The notes below the pieces were generated by a model. That model had not been told where the DNA came from, made no database searches, and was given only the letters and a program-made list of their open reading frames with translations. The position numbers and the translations under genes are program-made. Below, piece by piece: positions 1 to 11,500 of a DNA stretch of 64,000 nt; the first letter of the stretch is position 1; each line of letters opens with the position of its first letter. Origin of the DNA: Peromyscus leucopus (taxonomy: Eukaryota; Chordata; Mammalia; Rodentia; Cricetidae); the NCBI RefSeq assembly GCF_004664715.2, contig NC_051067.1, positions 67,350,982-67,414,981 on the forward strand, given 5' to 3'.

Positions 1-315
1 GGACTGAACCTCTGTAAGCGAGCCACCTAAATTAAATGTTTTCTTTTATAAGAGTTGCCATGGCCATGGTGTCACTGCACAACAATAGAAACCCTAATTA
101 AGATTCCAAGTTTTTACATATTTTTCCCACCAACCTGTTCTGAAGACTTTTAAATCATATCATCAAGAAAATTCATAGCAACAACCCTACTTCTCAGGTA
201 TCGGTTTTTCTGTTGCTGTTAGAAAGCCAGCTTAAGAGAGGAAGGATTTATCTTGTTTCATAATTTGATGAGTTTCAGTCCATTTTGTAGAGGCAGAGTG
301 AAGCAGCTCACATTG

Positions 316-480
316 TTTTTTTTTTTTTTTTTTGGTTTTCCGAGACAGGGTTTCTCTGCATAGCTTTGCGCCTTTCCTGGAGCTCACTTGGTAGCCCAGG
401 CTGGCCTCGAACTCACAGAGATCCGCCTGGCTCTTCCTCCCGAGTGCTGGGATTAAAGGCGTGTGCCACCACCGCCCGGC
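316..480 (-). mobile_element. B1 SINE, minus strand, perfect target-site duplication
   Basis: A T-run is followed by the reversed B1 body (GAGACAGGGTTTCTC, then GTGCTGGGATTAAAGGCG, ending GCCCGGC). It is flanked by a perfect 14-bp duplication AGCAGCTCACATTG at 302-315 and 481-494, so both ends are exact. The body has the CGCAAAGCTA-type wording (reversed) seen in cricetid B1s. Confidence 0.95.
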
Positions 481-1220
481 AGCAGCTCACATTGTAATAG
501 AGAAATCTTGTTTATTTCAGTTCTTTAAATTATATAATTTGTGTGTTTGGTATTTGTATGTGCACATGTACATGAGTTGTATGTGTGTGCATGCATGTGG
601 AGTCCAGAGGTTGATGTCAGGTGTCTTCTCTAGTCATTCTCTACCTTATTTTCTAAGACAGGGTCCTTACTGAACCCAGAGTTCACCAATTTCGCTAGGC
701 TTGTATGGTCATTGAGCTCAGGTCCTCATGAACATGTGGCAAGCACTCTGTGAACTAAATCTCTTGAATTCTAGGATTCTTGATGTGTAGTACCTTCTTT
801 TCCATCCTCTGGTTTCTAATTATTTTAGGCTTCCTCGTTTCTAATTTATTTCTGCTCGATTCAGTGAAGTCACTGTATTCTCAGAATTTCAGAATCACCT
901 TCCTTGTGCTGTAATCTGGAAACTGTTTTTTTAAGTCACAAGTTTGTACTAAGACTTGGCAACTCTCTGGAGGCAGGAAAGTGAGACTAACTTGTGGCTT
1001 ATTTGACTTGTTTCTCCTGCCTGGCTTGATGTCCCTAAACACCTTAATATATATTAATTAATTAATTTGCAGTGATGGGGATAAAACTCAGGGCATGCTA
1101 GACACTCCAACACTGACCTCCATACATATCTATTTATTTTTAATTTACAGTAGTTTTATTTGTTTTAAAAATAGATTGAGGGAAAAAAATGAGGCCTAGA
1201 AATAGAAAATACAAGTGTAG

Positions 1221-1310
1221 ACTGGGGATGTATCTCAGTGATAGAGTGCTTTCCTATATAGTAAAAGTCCTGTGATCAGTCCCCAGCGTCTTTGAAACAG
1301 AAAACAAAGG
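1221..1310 (+). mobile_element. ID SINE (BC1/tRNA-Ala-derived)
   Basis: GGGGATGTATCTCAGTGATAGAGTGC followed by a degenerate B-box region and GTCCCCAGC matches the ID core, whose usual form is GGGGATTTAGCTCAGTGG. An A-rich tail follows at about 1296-1310. It is old and diverged. Confidence 0.7.
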
Positions 1311-1773
1311 CCAGTTGTTTTCTTAATTGCTATAAATAACCAGAACTACTGTACATAATAAAAGTTCAAAGAATTAAGATGTTGGTTAGGATGACTGGTG
1401 ATTTCTGTCTCTGGTATCTGGTAGTTAGCCTAAAGATCTTTCCTTTTGGGTAGATCACTGAGTTTGTGACCCAGTCATTTTAGGCAGTTTTGAGCAGAAG
1501 ATTGGCACTTAGCCCAGGTAGAAGTAGATGCAGGGTTGTGTTTCTTATGTCATAGCTACTGAAGTTCCTCTCCGTGACACGGTGCTTTTCTCATAGGTGG
1601 GTTATACCTCTTAGCAAGCTCCCTTTTTGCACTTGTTCCTCATTAGAAGGACCATGACTGCTCTGCACTACTGTCAATAAGACTTAGGCTGCAGTCCTTT
1701 CCTATGTCAGGATTCTCCTTGCCTGAGTAGATCACTCCACCAGTTCCTGTTGCATCTCCTTGGACCTGTCTGC

Positions 1774-1949
1774 TTTTTTTTTTTTTTTTTTTTTTTTTTT
1801 GGTTTTTCGAGACAGGGTTTCTCTTGTGTAGCTTTGCGCCTTTCCTGGAACTCACTTGGTAGCCCAGGCTGGCCTCGAACTCACAGAGATCCGCCTGGCT
1901 CTGCCTCCCGAGTGCTGGGATTAAAGGCGTGCGCCACCTCCGCCCGGCT
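1774..1949 (-). mobile_element. B1 SINE, minus strand
   Basis: A 27-nt T-run and GGTTTTTCGAGACAGGG lead into a full-length reversed B1 ending CGCCCGGC. The duplication ACCTGTCTGC (extending into Ts) lies at 1764-1773 and 1950-1959. The near-consensus body suggests a recent insertion. Confidence 0.94.
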
Positions 1950-2123
1950 ACCTGTCTGCTTTTTGATCACCACATTTCTCTTGCCCATAATTGTATGGAA
2001 CAGGTCAAGCTGGGTTCACATGGGCCAGGAGGGAGCTGCTGTCACTACCAAAGCTATCGGGCAGTATCTCTCAATACATATTTCATATGTATTTTATAGT
2101 TTTGTAATTGTTTATAGCAGGAA

Positions 2124-2182
2124 TGTATGTGTGTGTGTGTATATGTATATATATGCTTTATATATATCTTTATATGTATATA
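2124..2182. repeat. GT/TA microsatellite
   Basis: A short (TG)n run grades into TA-rich sequence inside Stam intron 2. It is a simple repeat with no sign of function. Confidence 0.8.
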
Positions 2183-2445
2183 AATCTTGCTGAACATTTT
2201 GTTATGACTTGAAATGTCTTAGCCTTCCAATTTACTTAAAATTTTTCATGCAGAATTAGCTTGAAATGCTTCCTCTCTGTCTACTAAGCAAGAGAACTTG
2301 TGATACCTTTGGGAATTTGAAAGGAACTAGTATATGGTTTTCAGATGTCATTAATAACCTAACTCTTGTACAGTAATTTCCCTTCTATACACTTAGTGGA
2401 GAGAGCTAGATTTATTATTAATTGTTAAACTTCTCATTTTTTTAG

Positions 2446-2521
2446 ACCTAAAGACTGTCTTCGTTCTATTATGAGAAGAGTGAACCATAAAGACCCCCAT
2501 GTTGCTATGCAAGCTTTAACT
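2446..2521 (+). CDS. Stam: Stam exon 3: VHS domain part
   Basis: 76 nt, acceptor TTTTTTTAG and donor GTAAGT. The first base completes a glycine codon from the previous exon, then 25 codons read [22 protein letters not shown] and ALT (residues 43-67). This is the helical VHS core, with the [18 protein letters not shown] stretch shared by STAM and HRS-type VHS domains. The VHS domain binds ubiquitin together with the UIM. It is too short to stand out as an ORF; it was recognised by sequence and by phase agreement with the next exon. Confidence 0.96.
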
Positions 2522-5500
2522 GTAAGTAGGTTCATTTTAAGTAAACCACACTGCTTAATTATCCTTCAACATTAAGCCCTTTTCATTTCTCACTTTATCC
2601 TTATAGCTTCTAGGAGCATGTGTATCAAACTGTGGCAAAATTTTTCACTTAGAAGTATGTTCAAGAGATTTTGCTAGTGAAGTAAGCAACGTATTAAATA
2701 AGGTAAGGAATGTTATATCCAGAAATCAAGGAAGTCTTTTTTCATGTATTTTTTATTGTTAAGTTTTTCCCATTTTAAATTCTAAAGTGTGTGTGTGTGT
2801 ATGTGTGTGTGTGTATTCTTTCGTTCCTAGATTATAAGTAAGAACTGTATTTCCTTAAAAAGACTACAAATCCACATAAATTTTAGTGTTGGTTCTTTTG
2901 CAAACCACATTAAAATAGGTTTAGGGTCCATCTATCCTTTCATTTGATAAGAAAACATACATTCCTATATATTTAATGAAATAATACCAATCTACTTTAG
3001 ACAATTTTTTTGATACCATTTTTGTACCCACACAAAGGTATTTCCCTAATGTAGAATCCTTCAGAAGAAACTGCCAGAATTAAGATCCTGTTGAATCTTC
3101 ATCTTATGTGAACTACCTGACGGTCCATCACAGGGTTTTCCTACTGTGTTACTGTTCCACTGGGCTTGACCTATAGATAAAGTTGCCCCTAAGCCAAGAC
3201 TGGGCCAGTTGTGATTCCAAACTAAGAAGCACTCAATTCCATAGCCCATAGCACTTGTTAGTGGAACTTAGATACTGAAGACAGCAGAGTCCTTGTGATG
3301 GACATTGTAGAAAAGAGATAGTCTCTCCAGATATGTCTATAATGAAGGTGGCTGGTTAGAGAATTTTAGGAGGACTACACTATAGACTTGAAGAAATTGC
3401 TCAAAGCCAGGACTGGATTCTATATTTTCACCCACATATTTGATCTTTAGTATTTCAGCCAAGAATTTAAACAAGCCCAGCTTATTTTCAAGTCTATAGA
3501 GGAAAACATGTAGCTGTTCTGGTCATACATGTGTTTGTGTGTTTTTATCTGGACAGGGAGAGCAAGAGAGCTGGGAACTGTAATATTGCCTATTTAATCA
3601 CATGTCAGAAAAAATTCAGTGCCTAATTTAAGGAGTCTAAAAATAGAAAAGTAACAGTTTTTCTAGTAAAAAATTTAATGTTTTATAAGTAATTATTTCT
3701 GGCTTAAACTATTTGGTATTGTATATCAAGAAAAGGATTTTAATGTTAATAGGGGAATTCTTCGGGCAATTTTGAAGTATATGAGTGCTTCAGAGTTTTA
3801 GCAGGAAAAAAAAAAACTTGTACAGAAATGTGAAAGGAAATAATACTTTTATAGGTGTCTGAGTCTTGATTCCCTTTTCTGTTTCAGTGAATCACATTTG
3901 TTTTTTTAATCAATGAATGGACATGTCTTACAGTGTTCTGAATGTCCAGTGAAAGGGGTGATTGTTTAAGAAGATAGCTTGCTATCATATTTTCTGTAAT
4001 TTTAAGTAAGATACAGAGAAAAAGTTACATCATACTATAAACAGCTGTTTGGAAAGACAGAAACGTATAGAGAGAAGACTTTAAATGCTTTTAGCTTTTT
4101 CCTCAAGGGGGAAGTGCTCTTTGGATGAAAAAAGCCCCTAAGATGATTAGCATGTAGTGTACTTCACACAGACCTCAGCTAAGAGTCATGGGAAAACACA
4201 GGTATGAAAATTGAAAGGAAGGAATTAAGGGAAAAGGAACCATAACATTTATTCTTTTCTTGCATTTTTTAAAAAATAAAAATAGCAATGCAAAATAAGG
4301 TATTTTTCTTTGTTGTTCTGATGTGTAAAGCATCTAAAGCTGTAAATTGCACTGAAAAGGCCTGTCATTCCAACCTCCAAAATAAGTTATTACATATTTA
4401 ATGTTTCAGTTTTGAAGTGAGATATAGCTAATAGTATCTTTCATTGTTTTTTCATGGTGTGAAAGTAATGTTGTTGATTTATAGATGCTATTTTCTTATT
4501 TTCACATGTATAATCTATTGCTATAGAAAATGAATATATACATAGACATATAAGATACATATATGTATTTAATTTTATATTTAGAAGGATATCTCTTATA
4601 AAGGGACAATTTGTGATTTTAAAAGAGATCTGTAACACTTGAGAATTTATATTTTACTTATACCAGAAAACTGGTACTTTTTCATATCTCTCTCTCTGCT
4701 GTTCCTTAGGGTCATCCTAAAGTATGTGAAAAGTTAAAGGCTCTTATGGTTGAATGGACGGATGAATTTAAGAATGATCCACAGCTTAGTCTGATCTCAG
4801 CGATGATTAAGAACCTTAAGGAACAAGGTGTTACATTCCCAGCCATTGGCTCTCAGGTATTCTGTGAAGTTGTGTGCTACAGTTCATTTTTTCTTCTAAA
4901 GTAGTTACGTCTGACTTTTTCCTCTGGCTTTCATTTATAGTTAGCTTTTACTTCTTTAGAGTGGTTTATAGTAGACTATTAGTGGACTCCAAGCTCTCCT
5001 TTCCTAATACCTCTCCTTCAAAAAGGAGTTGCTTTAATGTTTTGTAATTTAAATTCTTTATTTAGTTTTACTACAACAAAATTGCATTGGATCAGCTAAC
5101 AATGGATAATCTTGTTAAATGCTCTTAATGCTGTTACTTTATCTACAAAGAATGATAGCTTCCCAGGCAGTGGTGGCACACGTCTTTAATCCCAGCACTG
5201 GGGAAGCAGAGGCAGGTGGATCTCTGAGTTCGAGGCCAGCCTGGTCTACAGAGTTTCAGGACAGTCAGAGCTACACAGAGAAACCCTGTCTTAAACCCCC
5301 CCCCCAAAAAAAAAAGAATTATAGCTTAAAAATTAGGGTATATTTTTTATTGAGAAATTGATGAATACCTTTATATAAATTAGGAGATATTAGAGGCCAG
5401 TGGAAAAAGAAGCAAATGAGCTAACTTTTGTTTTTAAATAGGAGCTGGGTAGAGCCTGAGTCTTGCTTTCCCTCTAAAAGATGGGGCTGGCACAGGGGTG

Positions 5501-8500
5501 GATTTCCTTTGGCACATACAGCTGTCTGTGTAATGCAGTGAATGTCTGATTTGTGTCGTATAATAAAAAAATCAAGGGACATCTTGTATATGTCTCTTCT
5601 AGGTAGCCAATCCTTAAGGGTATATACATAGTAATATAGTATATTTTCTTTTCCTGCTGTATGGATTGGAACAAACTCTTAACAAGTTATGTGAAACCAT
5701 GAAGGAAACAAGAGCTTACCTTGACCGTTGATCCCTTTCAGGAGTCATGTTAGATTGTATACTTTTGTCTAGAGCTATCTAGATTTTCTTCCCAAGACAT
5801 TTGCATTTTATCTGAATGCTCTTTAGATGTGAAGACCCAGAAAAATGTCCAAAAGAGAAAGGAAGCAAGTGGATTATTTTTTTTTTTGCTTAAAATATTA
5901 CTGTTTTAAATTAAGTTTATGGTGATAGGTCTTAATATTCATTCATAATTGATGGCTAGATTTTATTAATAATTTTGAAAATTTAAAATTAATGATTTTT
6001 ATGCAGAACAATTCAAGGTACTATAAATTCCTTGGCAACAGAAACAATGTTTATCAAAGAGTAGATGCACTGCAGAGACATAAAGCACACTTAGTAGAAT
6101 TGCATTTTCTATGCCTGTTCTAGAACTTTTACTCAAAATGTAATTCATTGACCATTGTCGTCATGATCTCTTGGGAGATTATCAGGACTCCAGCCTCTGA
6201 GGTGCCACTCCACACCTGTGAACTCATTGTCTCCATTTAATAAGATCCCCAGATGCTGTCCACTGTGCATAGGAAGTTGAGAAGCACTGCTTTAGAGCAC
6301 AGCCTTTAGTGCAAATGCAAGCCCTTTTCATCCATAAGTGGAATTGCCCTTATAAGAGGAGGAAACAGTAGTGATGTGTTTGACATAGAACCTTCTTCAT
6401 TAGTCTAGAATCTTAGTTATGGGAGCAACTTCAGGGGTCCTCTAATGTAATCCCTTCATTATACACATGAGAGAACTTCTGAGAGTGGCTGGAGGAAGGA
6501 CAGTTGAGTTCATTGTTTTTATACCACCTGCTCTTGCCTGCTTTCCAGTAGCATTCACTGGATCCACTTCTGTTTAGATCAGGCTTCATGGGGCAAGAAG
6601 TGTAGTGGTCACTGGCAAGAGCATTTATTATTAATTGGTATAGAAATTACATTATTCTCTTGTTCAGATTATTCCAGATGTAGAAGACTGAGACTGAAGA
6701 CTTTTTGTTTAGATACATGCAAAACCATTTTTATTTTAATTATCTTTCAACTACAGAAAATTACATAGAACAAAAAGCTTGTCATTAGAAACTGTAAAGA
6801 TGTGTTTAATGAAAAGCAAATGATAGGGGCTGGAGAGATAGCTCAATGGTTAAGAGCACTGGCTGTTTTTCCAGAGGACCTGGGTTCAATTCCCAGCACC
6901 CACATGGCAGCTCACAACTGTCTGTAACTCCAGTTCCAGAGGATCTGATACCTTCACACCAATGCACATAAAATAAATTTTTTAAAAAAGAGAGAAAAGC
7001 AGATGATAAAGGTCCAACTGCACAGTTTCTTCTAGACTTTAAAGCTACTTAGCTACTGAAGTCCTTGCTACAGTTTTATGAGACTAGATTTTTATCGGCA
7101 GACTTAATAAGAGATTCTGAAGATACAAAGATATTTTATAAATATATTTTTTTATTCAAGACAGAAGAAAATGCAAACATGCTGTAGAGATTATACTTCA
7201 CAGTTCTGTTACCACTTGTCATAGTAGTAGAAGACTAGAACTGCTTCCATGCTGTACTGGGTCATGAGAAGTGTCTTGGTTGGCTCATACCTCTCTTGAT
7301 AGGAACTCAGGAGCACACAGCTTAGGAACATGGTGCTTCATATGGCTTCTTTCTGTACTTCCCTCTCAGTTGGTAGAGAGTTTCTTCAAAGAGTATAAAA
7401 TACCTACTTACGTGCGTGTTAAGTTAGGCAAATAATGAAAGAAATTCAAATACATGATAAAGGCTGTCTCTGACCAAGTATACTTATAACTTGTACACGT
7501 GTATAGTAGTCACAACAGAATCTAAGATTCTAAGTAAGTATGGGTCAGAATTAAGAGTTGCTAAAGTTGTGTTTAAATGAACATACGGCACTAAAGAAAA
7601 ACTGCCTAGGCATCTGATCATGTACAATACAGTAAGTAGCAAATCTACAGCTATATTTTGTTCTCATGTTGACTGTTTGCCTTTCATTGCACTCAACATA
7701 CATTTTATTGTTTGCTTGTATAGGTAGACACATTCCCTCAAGGATCATAGTCTGATGGGAGAGACAGAAACTGAGTTACACTAGAAGTTGAGGTTCACTG
7801 CTCTTTGCTGTGTGTCAGTCATTGTTCTGAGTGCTGTACATGTCATCATTTGAAAAATTCTTATAATTTCACTTTTCTTAATTGGTTGCAATAATTTCTT
7901 TATTGATTTGTAATCAAGTCAGTGCTATGTCATTTGCTGTTTCATTTACTCCCTGCCTCAACATCTCTTGTAGTTGTCATATGAATCACCTCTATATGCA
8001 TTGTGGTAAGCCCCTGATATAAATGTTACACTTCTGCTTTGAACCCAAATTAAGCCTCCTCTCATCTGATCTTAGAAACTACATATGCTAACCTAGGCCT
8101 CTAAAAATGTTGAAATGCCCCATGAGAAGCAGATGTTGTTATATCCTTACTTTATTTCAGAGTTGAGTCATCAAGAGTATCATATGGCTAGAGACACCTG
8201 CTAACATATGACTAGAAAGTATGGTAGATGTAAATATTATGTTTTTCTGATTCTTTAACTTGTATTTCTAATCACTCCTCTCATACTACATTGTTCCAAA
8301 TCCTTGTTTAAATACCAGCGGTCACAAAGAATGCTTAACTAAGGGTTTAGGAATGTTTCATTGAGAAAGTGATTTGTTAGCTACTTACTAACTGTTGAGT
8401 TGAAACTTGGTAGGGACAAAAAAAAAGTAATGGAGCACAATGAACCAAGAGGAACATTATAAATAGAAGAAGCACATATGGGCCATGGGTATAGAAGATC

Positions 8501-11500
8501 CAGTGTGAGTCTGCTCAGGAACCACTCTTACCTTCTGGGAACTGGCAAAATAGGCTGCATTCTGATCTGCACTGAGTAAATGTATATTCTAAGAGGCCAT
8601 GAAGCTTAGAAGCTTCTAATTCCAGACATGTGAATTAGCATGTATTTCTAGCTGCACATTGTCTTGTTTACAACATAGTTGTAAGCACTGACACACTGCC
8701 AGAGTTGCTTGCATTTTTGTTTATATAAAATACAGTTTTAAGATTATCTTTAGCAGGGCGGTGGTGGCACACGCCTTTAATCCCAGCACTCGGGAGGCAG
8801 AGGCCGGCGGATCGCTGTGCATTCAAGACCAGCCTGGTCTACAGATCGAGTTCCAGGGCAGTCAAGGCTACACAGAGAAACCCTGACTCAAGAGAAAAAA
8901 AAAAGACTATCTCTATTTCATTAAAGTGATCCCTTGCTTTTCTCTCCTGACCCCTCTTCTAGTTCTGGAATTTTTCTAAAATTATAAAATATTATTTTTG
9001 TTTTCTTTCTGACTCGCATATTGTTTCTAGTTTATTGTCTTTATATTAATCTGGTCTACCAGTCTTTCCAGTTGCTTTTCATTTCTTCATTTCTGATGCT
9101 CCTTCCTCTTTGAAGTGGAAGGCCTTCCAGATTGGATGTCTGTCATCTTGAGAAGTCTGTAGTGGACTAGTGAGAGGGGTCTTGCAAGGTTTTAGGGGAG
9201 GTACACTTAGGACAATTTGAGAACGACTCACTCCTTGGCTTGATTTTTCCTTGTATATTAGGCTGCAGAACAAGCGAAAGCAAGCCCAGCTCTGGTAGCC
9301 AAAGACCCTGGCACTGTGGCTAACAAAAAGGAAGAGGAAGATTTAGCGAAAGGTGAGTTTGTAAGTCCTGGAAAGGGGGGAGGGGAGAAGATAGGTCTCT
9401 GATGGAATGACACTTTTAGTGATTTACAGATGAAGGAAATGGCTTCAGATGAAGCAGAGCTGCTTTATTTTTTTAAATGAAGTTTGTCTTTTTATTACCC
9501 AAAATAACTTAAATTGTTATTTTTATTCTTTCAGTGATGGGTGAATGTATATAACTTCTAATGATTTGTTATTATATGAGGATATACATTAGTCTCCTGT
9601 TACACTATTGAGAAATAATACTGTCAGTATATTATTGGCTGTTATTAATATTTGAGGACTTTAAAATCTGTTTTGCAGCTATTGAGTTGTCTCTCAAGGA
9701 GCAAAGACAACAGTCAACTGCCCTGTCCACTTTATATCCAAGCACGTCTAATCTCTTAACTAACCACCAACATGAAGGTAGAAAAGTTCGTGCTATATAT
9801 GACTTTGAAGCTGCTGAGGATAATGAACTGACTTTTAAAGCTGGAGAAGTTATTACAGTTCTTGATGACAGGTAATGGTTAATTACACATTGAACACTTG
9901 TGAAAATGTATTCTATAAAACCCCTGTTTTAATATTATTTAATTAAATGTAATCAATTACCAAGCATAATCAAAATATTGACTAGATATGTTAGATGATG
10001 GTTAACTTGCTTGCCTTATACTATATAGATTCATTTTATAGTGTAATTTTCTCCTCCTTTACGTACTTAAATAATTTTTATTTGTTTTGGAAACCTGTTT
10101 TTTTTTTCTGTTTTATTTTTTGTTCCATCTAGTAATTTGAGTTGCTAAATCTTGTAAAAGGTTAAAAGATTTAGAAAATAATGGTAGATTTGAAGGAAGT
10201 ACATGATCTATTGATAGTATCCATACAGAACCATAGATCTATGTAAAATGTAGTAGTTTTATGCTTATAGTGTGTGTCATGGGGGAAGAACTGCACGGCA
10301 TGAGGTTTTTAGTTTTTATTGTTAAGTCTTTTGTGTTGCCAAACAGGCCTTTAAATAGCAGAAATGGATTTCCCTTAGTTCTGTCCAATTTGGCACATGG
10401 TTTGGGCCCTTTCTGGTTCCGACACAGCTGTGTAGTCACTGTGGTATCACATGTGGCAGGAGGAGCAAAAAAAGAATCAGGAAATCTCTTTTCTAAGGTC
10501 ACAGATCCCATTCAAGAAGGCTCTGCTATCATGAATTAATCACCTTCCAGAGGGCCCCCCTTCCCCCGCCTCTGACTTCAGCATGTGAATTTTAGGAAGA
10601 CAAATGTTCATTATATTTTAATATTTTCACGAAGAAGCCAAAATGATGTAAATTTCAAGCTGGCTAGCTAGAATTGCATCGTTCATTCTTTGGAAAGAGC
10701 GTTTATTAAACACTTGCTGGCTTTCAGTATAGTGGGCGCTGGAGACAGTTCTGTTTCAAGTTTTGTACTACAGGTGGTGCCATCTTCTGTATGTGTCACG
10801 TTGGGAGGAGAAAACAGTCCTTGGTAGTGTATGCATGAAAGAGTAGTGGTGTGGCAATGGAGATGTGGTCCCTGAGTCTACTTCCACATCTTATTAGAAA
10901 AAGCTCTTATGTTGAAACCCAAGGGACTACCTGACACTGATGGTTTTAAGTCTAGGGCCTCTTTTTGGGGGAGAGTCCATAGCTCTCTATTGACTTCTCA
11001 GAAGATTTACTGACCTTCTGAGGAAAATAACTGTGGCTTCAAAGACTTCTTAGGGGCTCATTTCCTGTTTGTCTCAGAACCTCACACTAACTGATGGTGC
11101 CACTGTAGCTCTTCACTCCTGTTTGTGAAGATAGGCTTCAATCTCCTTTATTGCATTGTTGTAGCATTCCAGTCTGGTAAGAATGCAAGTTGAATACTGT
11201 GGACTACTGGTAAAATCTTACAGGAATACTTCTTTCTTTTGGTAAAGCATTCTTTTTTTTTTTTGTTTGTTTGTTTGTTTGTTTGTCTTAGTGATCCCAA
11301 CTGGTGGAAAGGTGAAACCCATCAAGGAATAGGGCTTTTTCCTTCTAATTTTGTGACTGCAGATCTCACTGCTGAACCAGAAATGAGTAAGTACTTTTTG
11401 ATCTGTTGATGGATGATCGATAATCCATAGTCTTCTTGATGAAAGTTGAGTAAACTCAACTTTATAGGCAAATGACTTAAACGTTTTTGCCCCTATGTGT

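Larger units (their letters stand above)
1..2445 (+). other. Stam: Stam intron 2 (3' part)
   Basis: Non-coding sequence upstream of the first visible Stam exon. It holds two minus-strand B1 elements and an ID element, described separately, a diverged ID-like scrap near 1070-1125, and a GT/TA-rich tract at about 2124-2182. The intron ends in a T-rich tract and TTTTTTTAG. I see no other exon: the VHS start and the residues just before PKDCLRS are not encoded here. Confidence 0.8.
4857..9261 (+). other. Stam: Stam intron 5
   Basis: 4.4 kb intron. It contains a B1 (5163-5312), an old MER5-like DNA transposon remnant (6113-6293), a B2 (6826-6993) and a B1 (8753-8904). The remainder is AT-rich sequence in which I see no exon. 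Confidence 0.6.

Noticed and set aside
10239..10539. Opposed ORFs of 90 and 92 codons in Stam intron 7
   Set aside because: No similarity recognised; they lie mid-intron without splice sites that keep the Stam frame.
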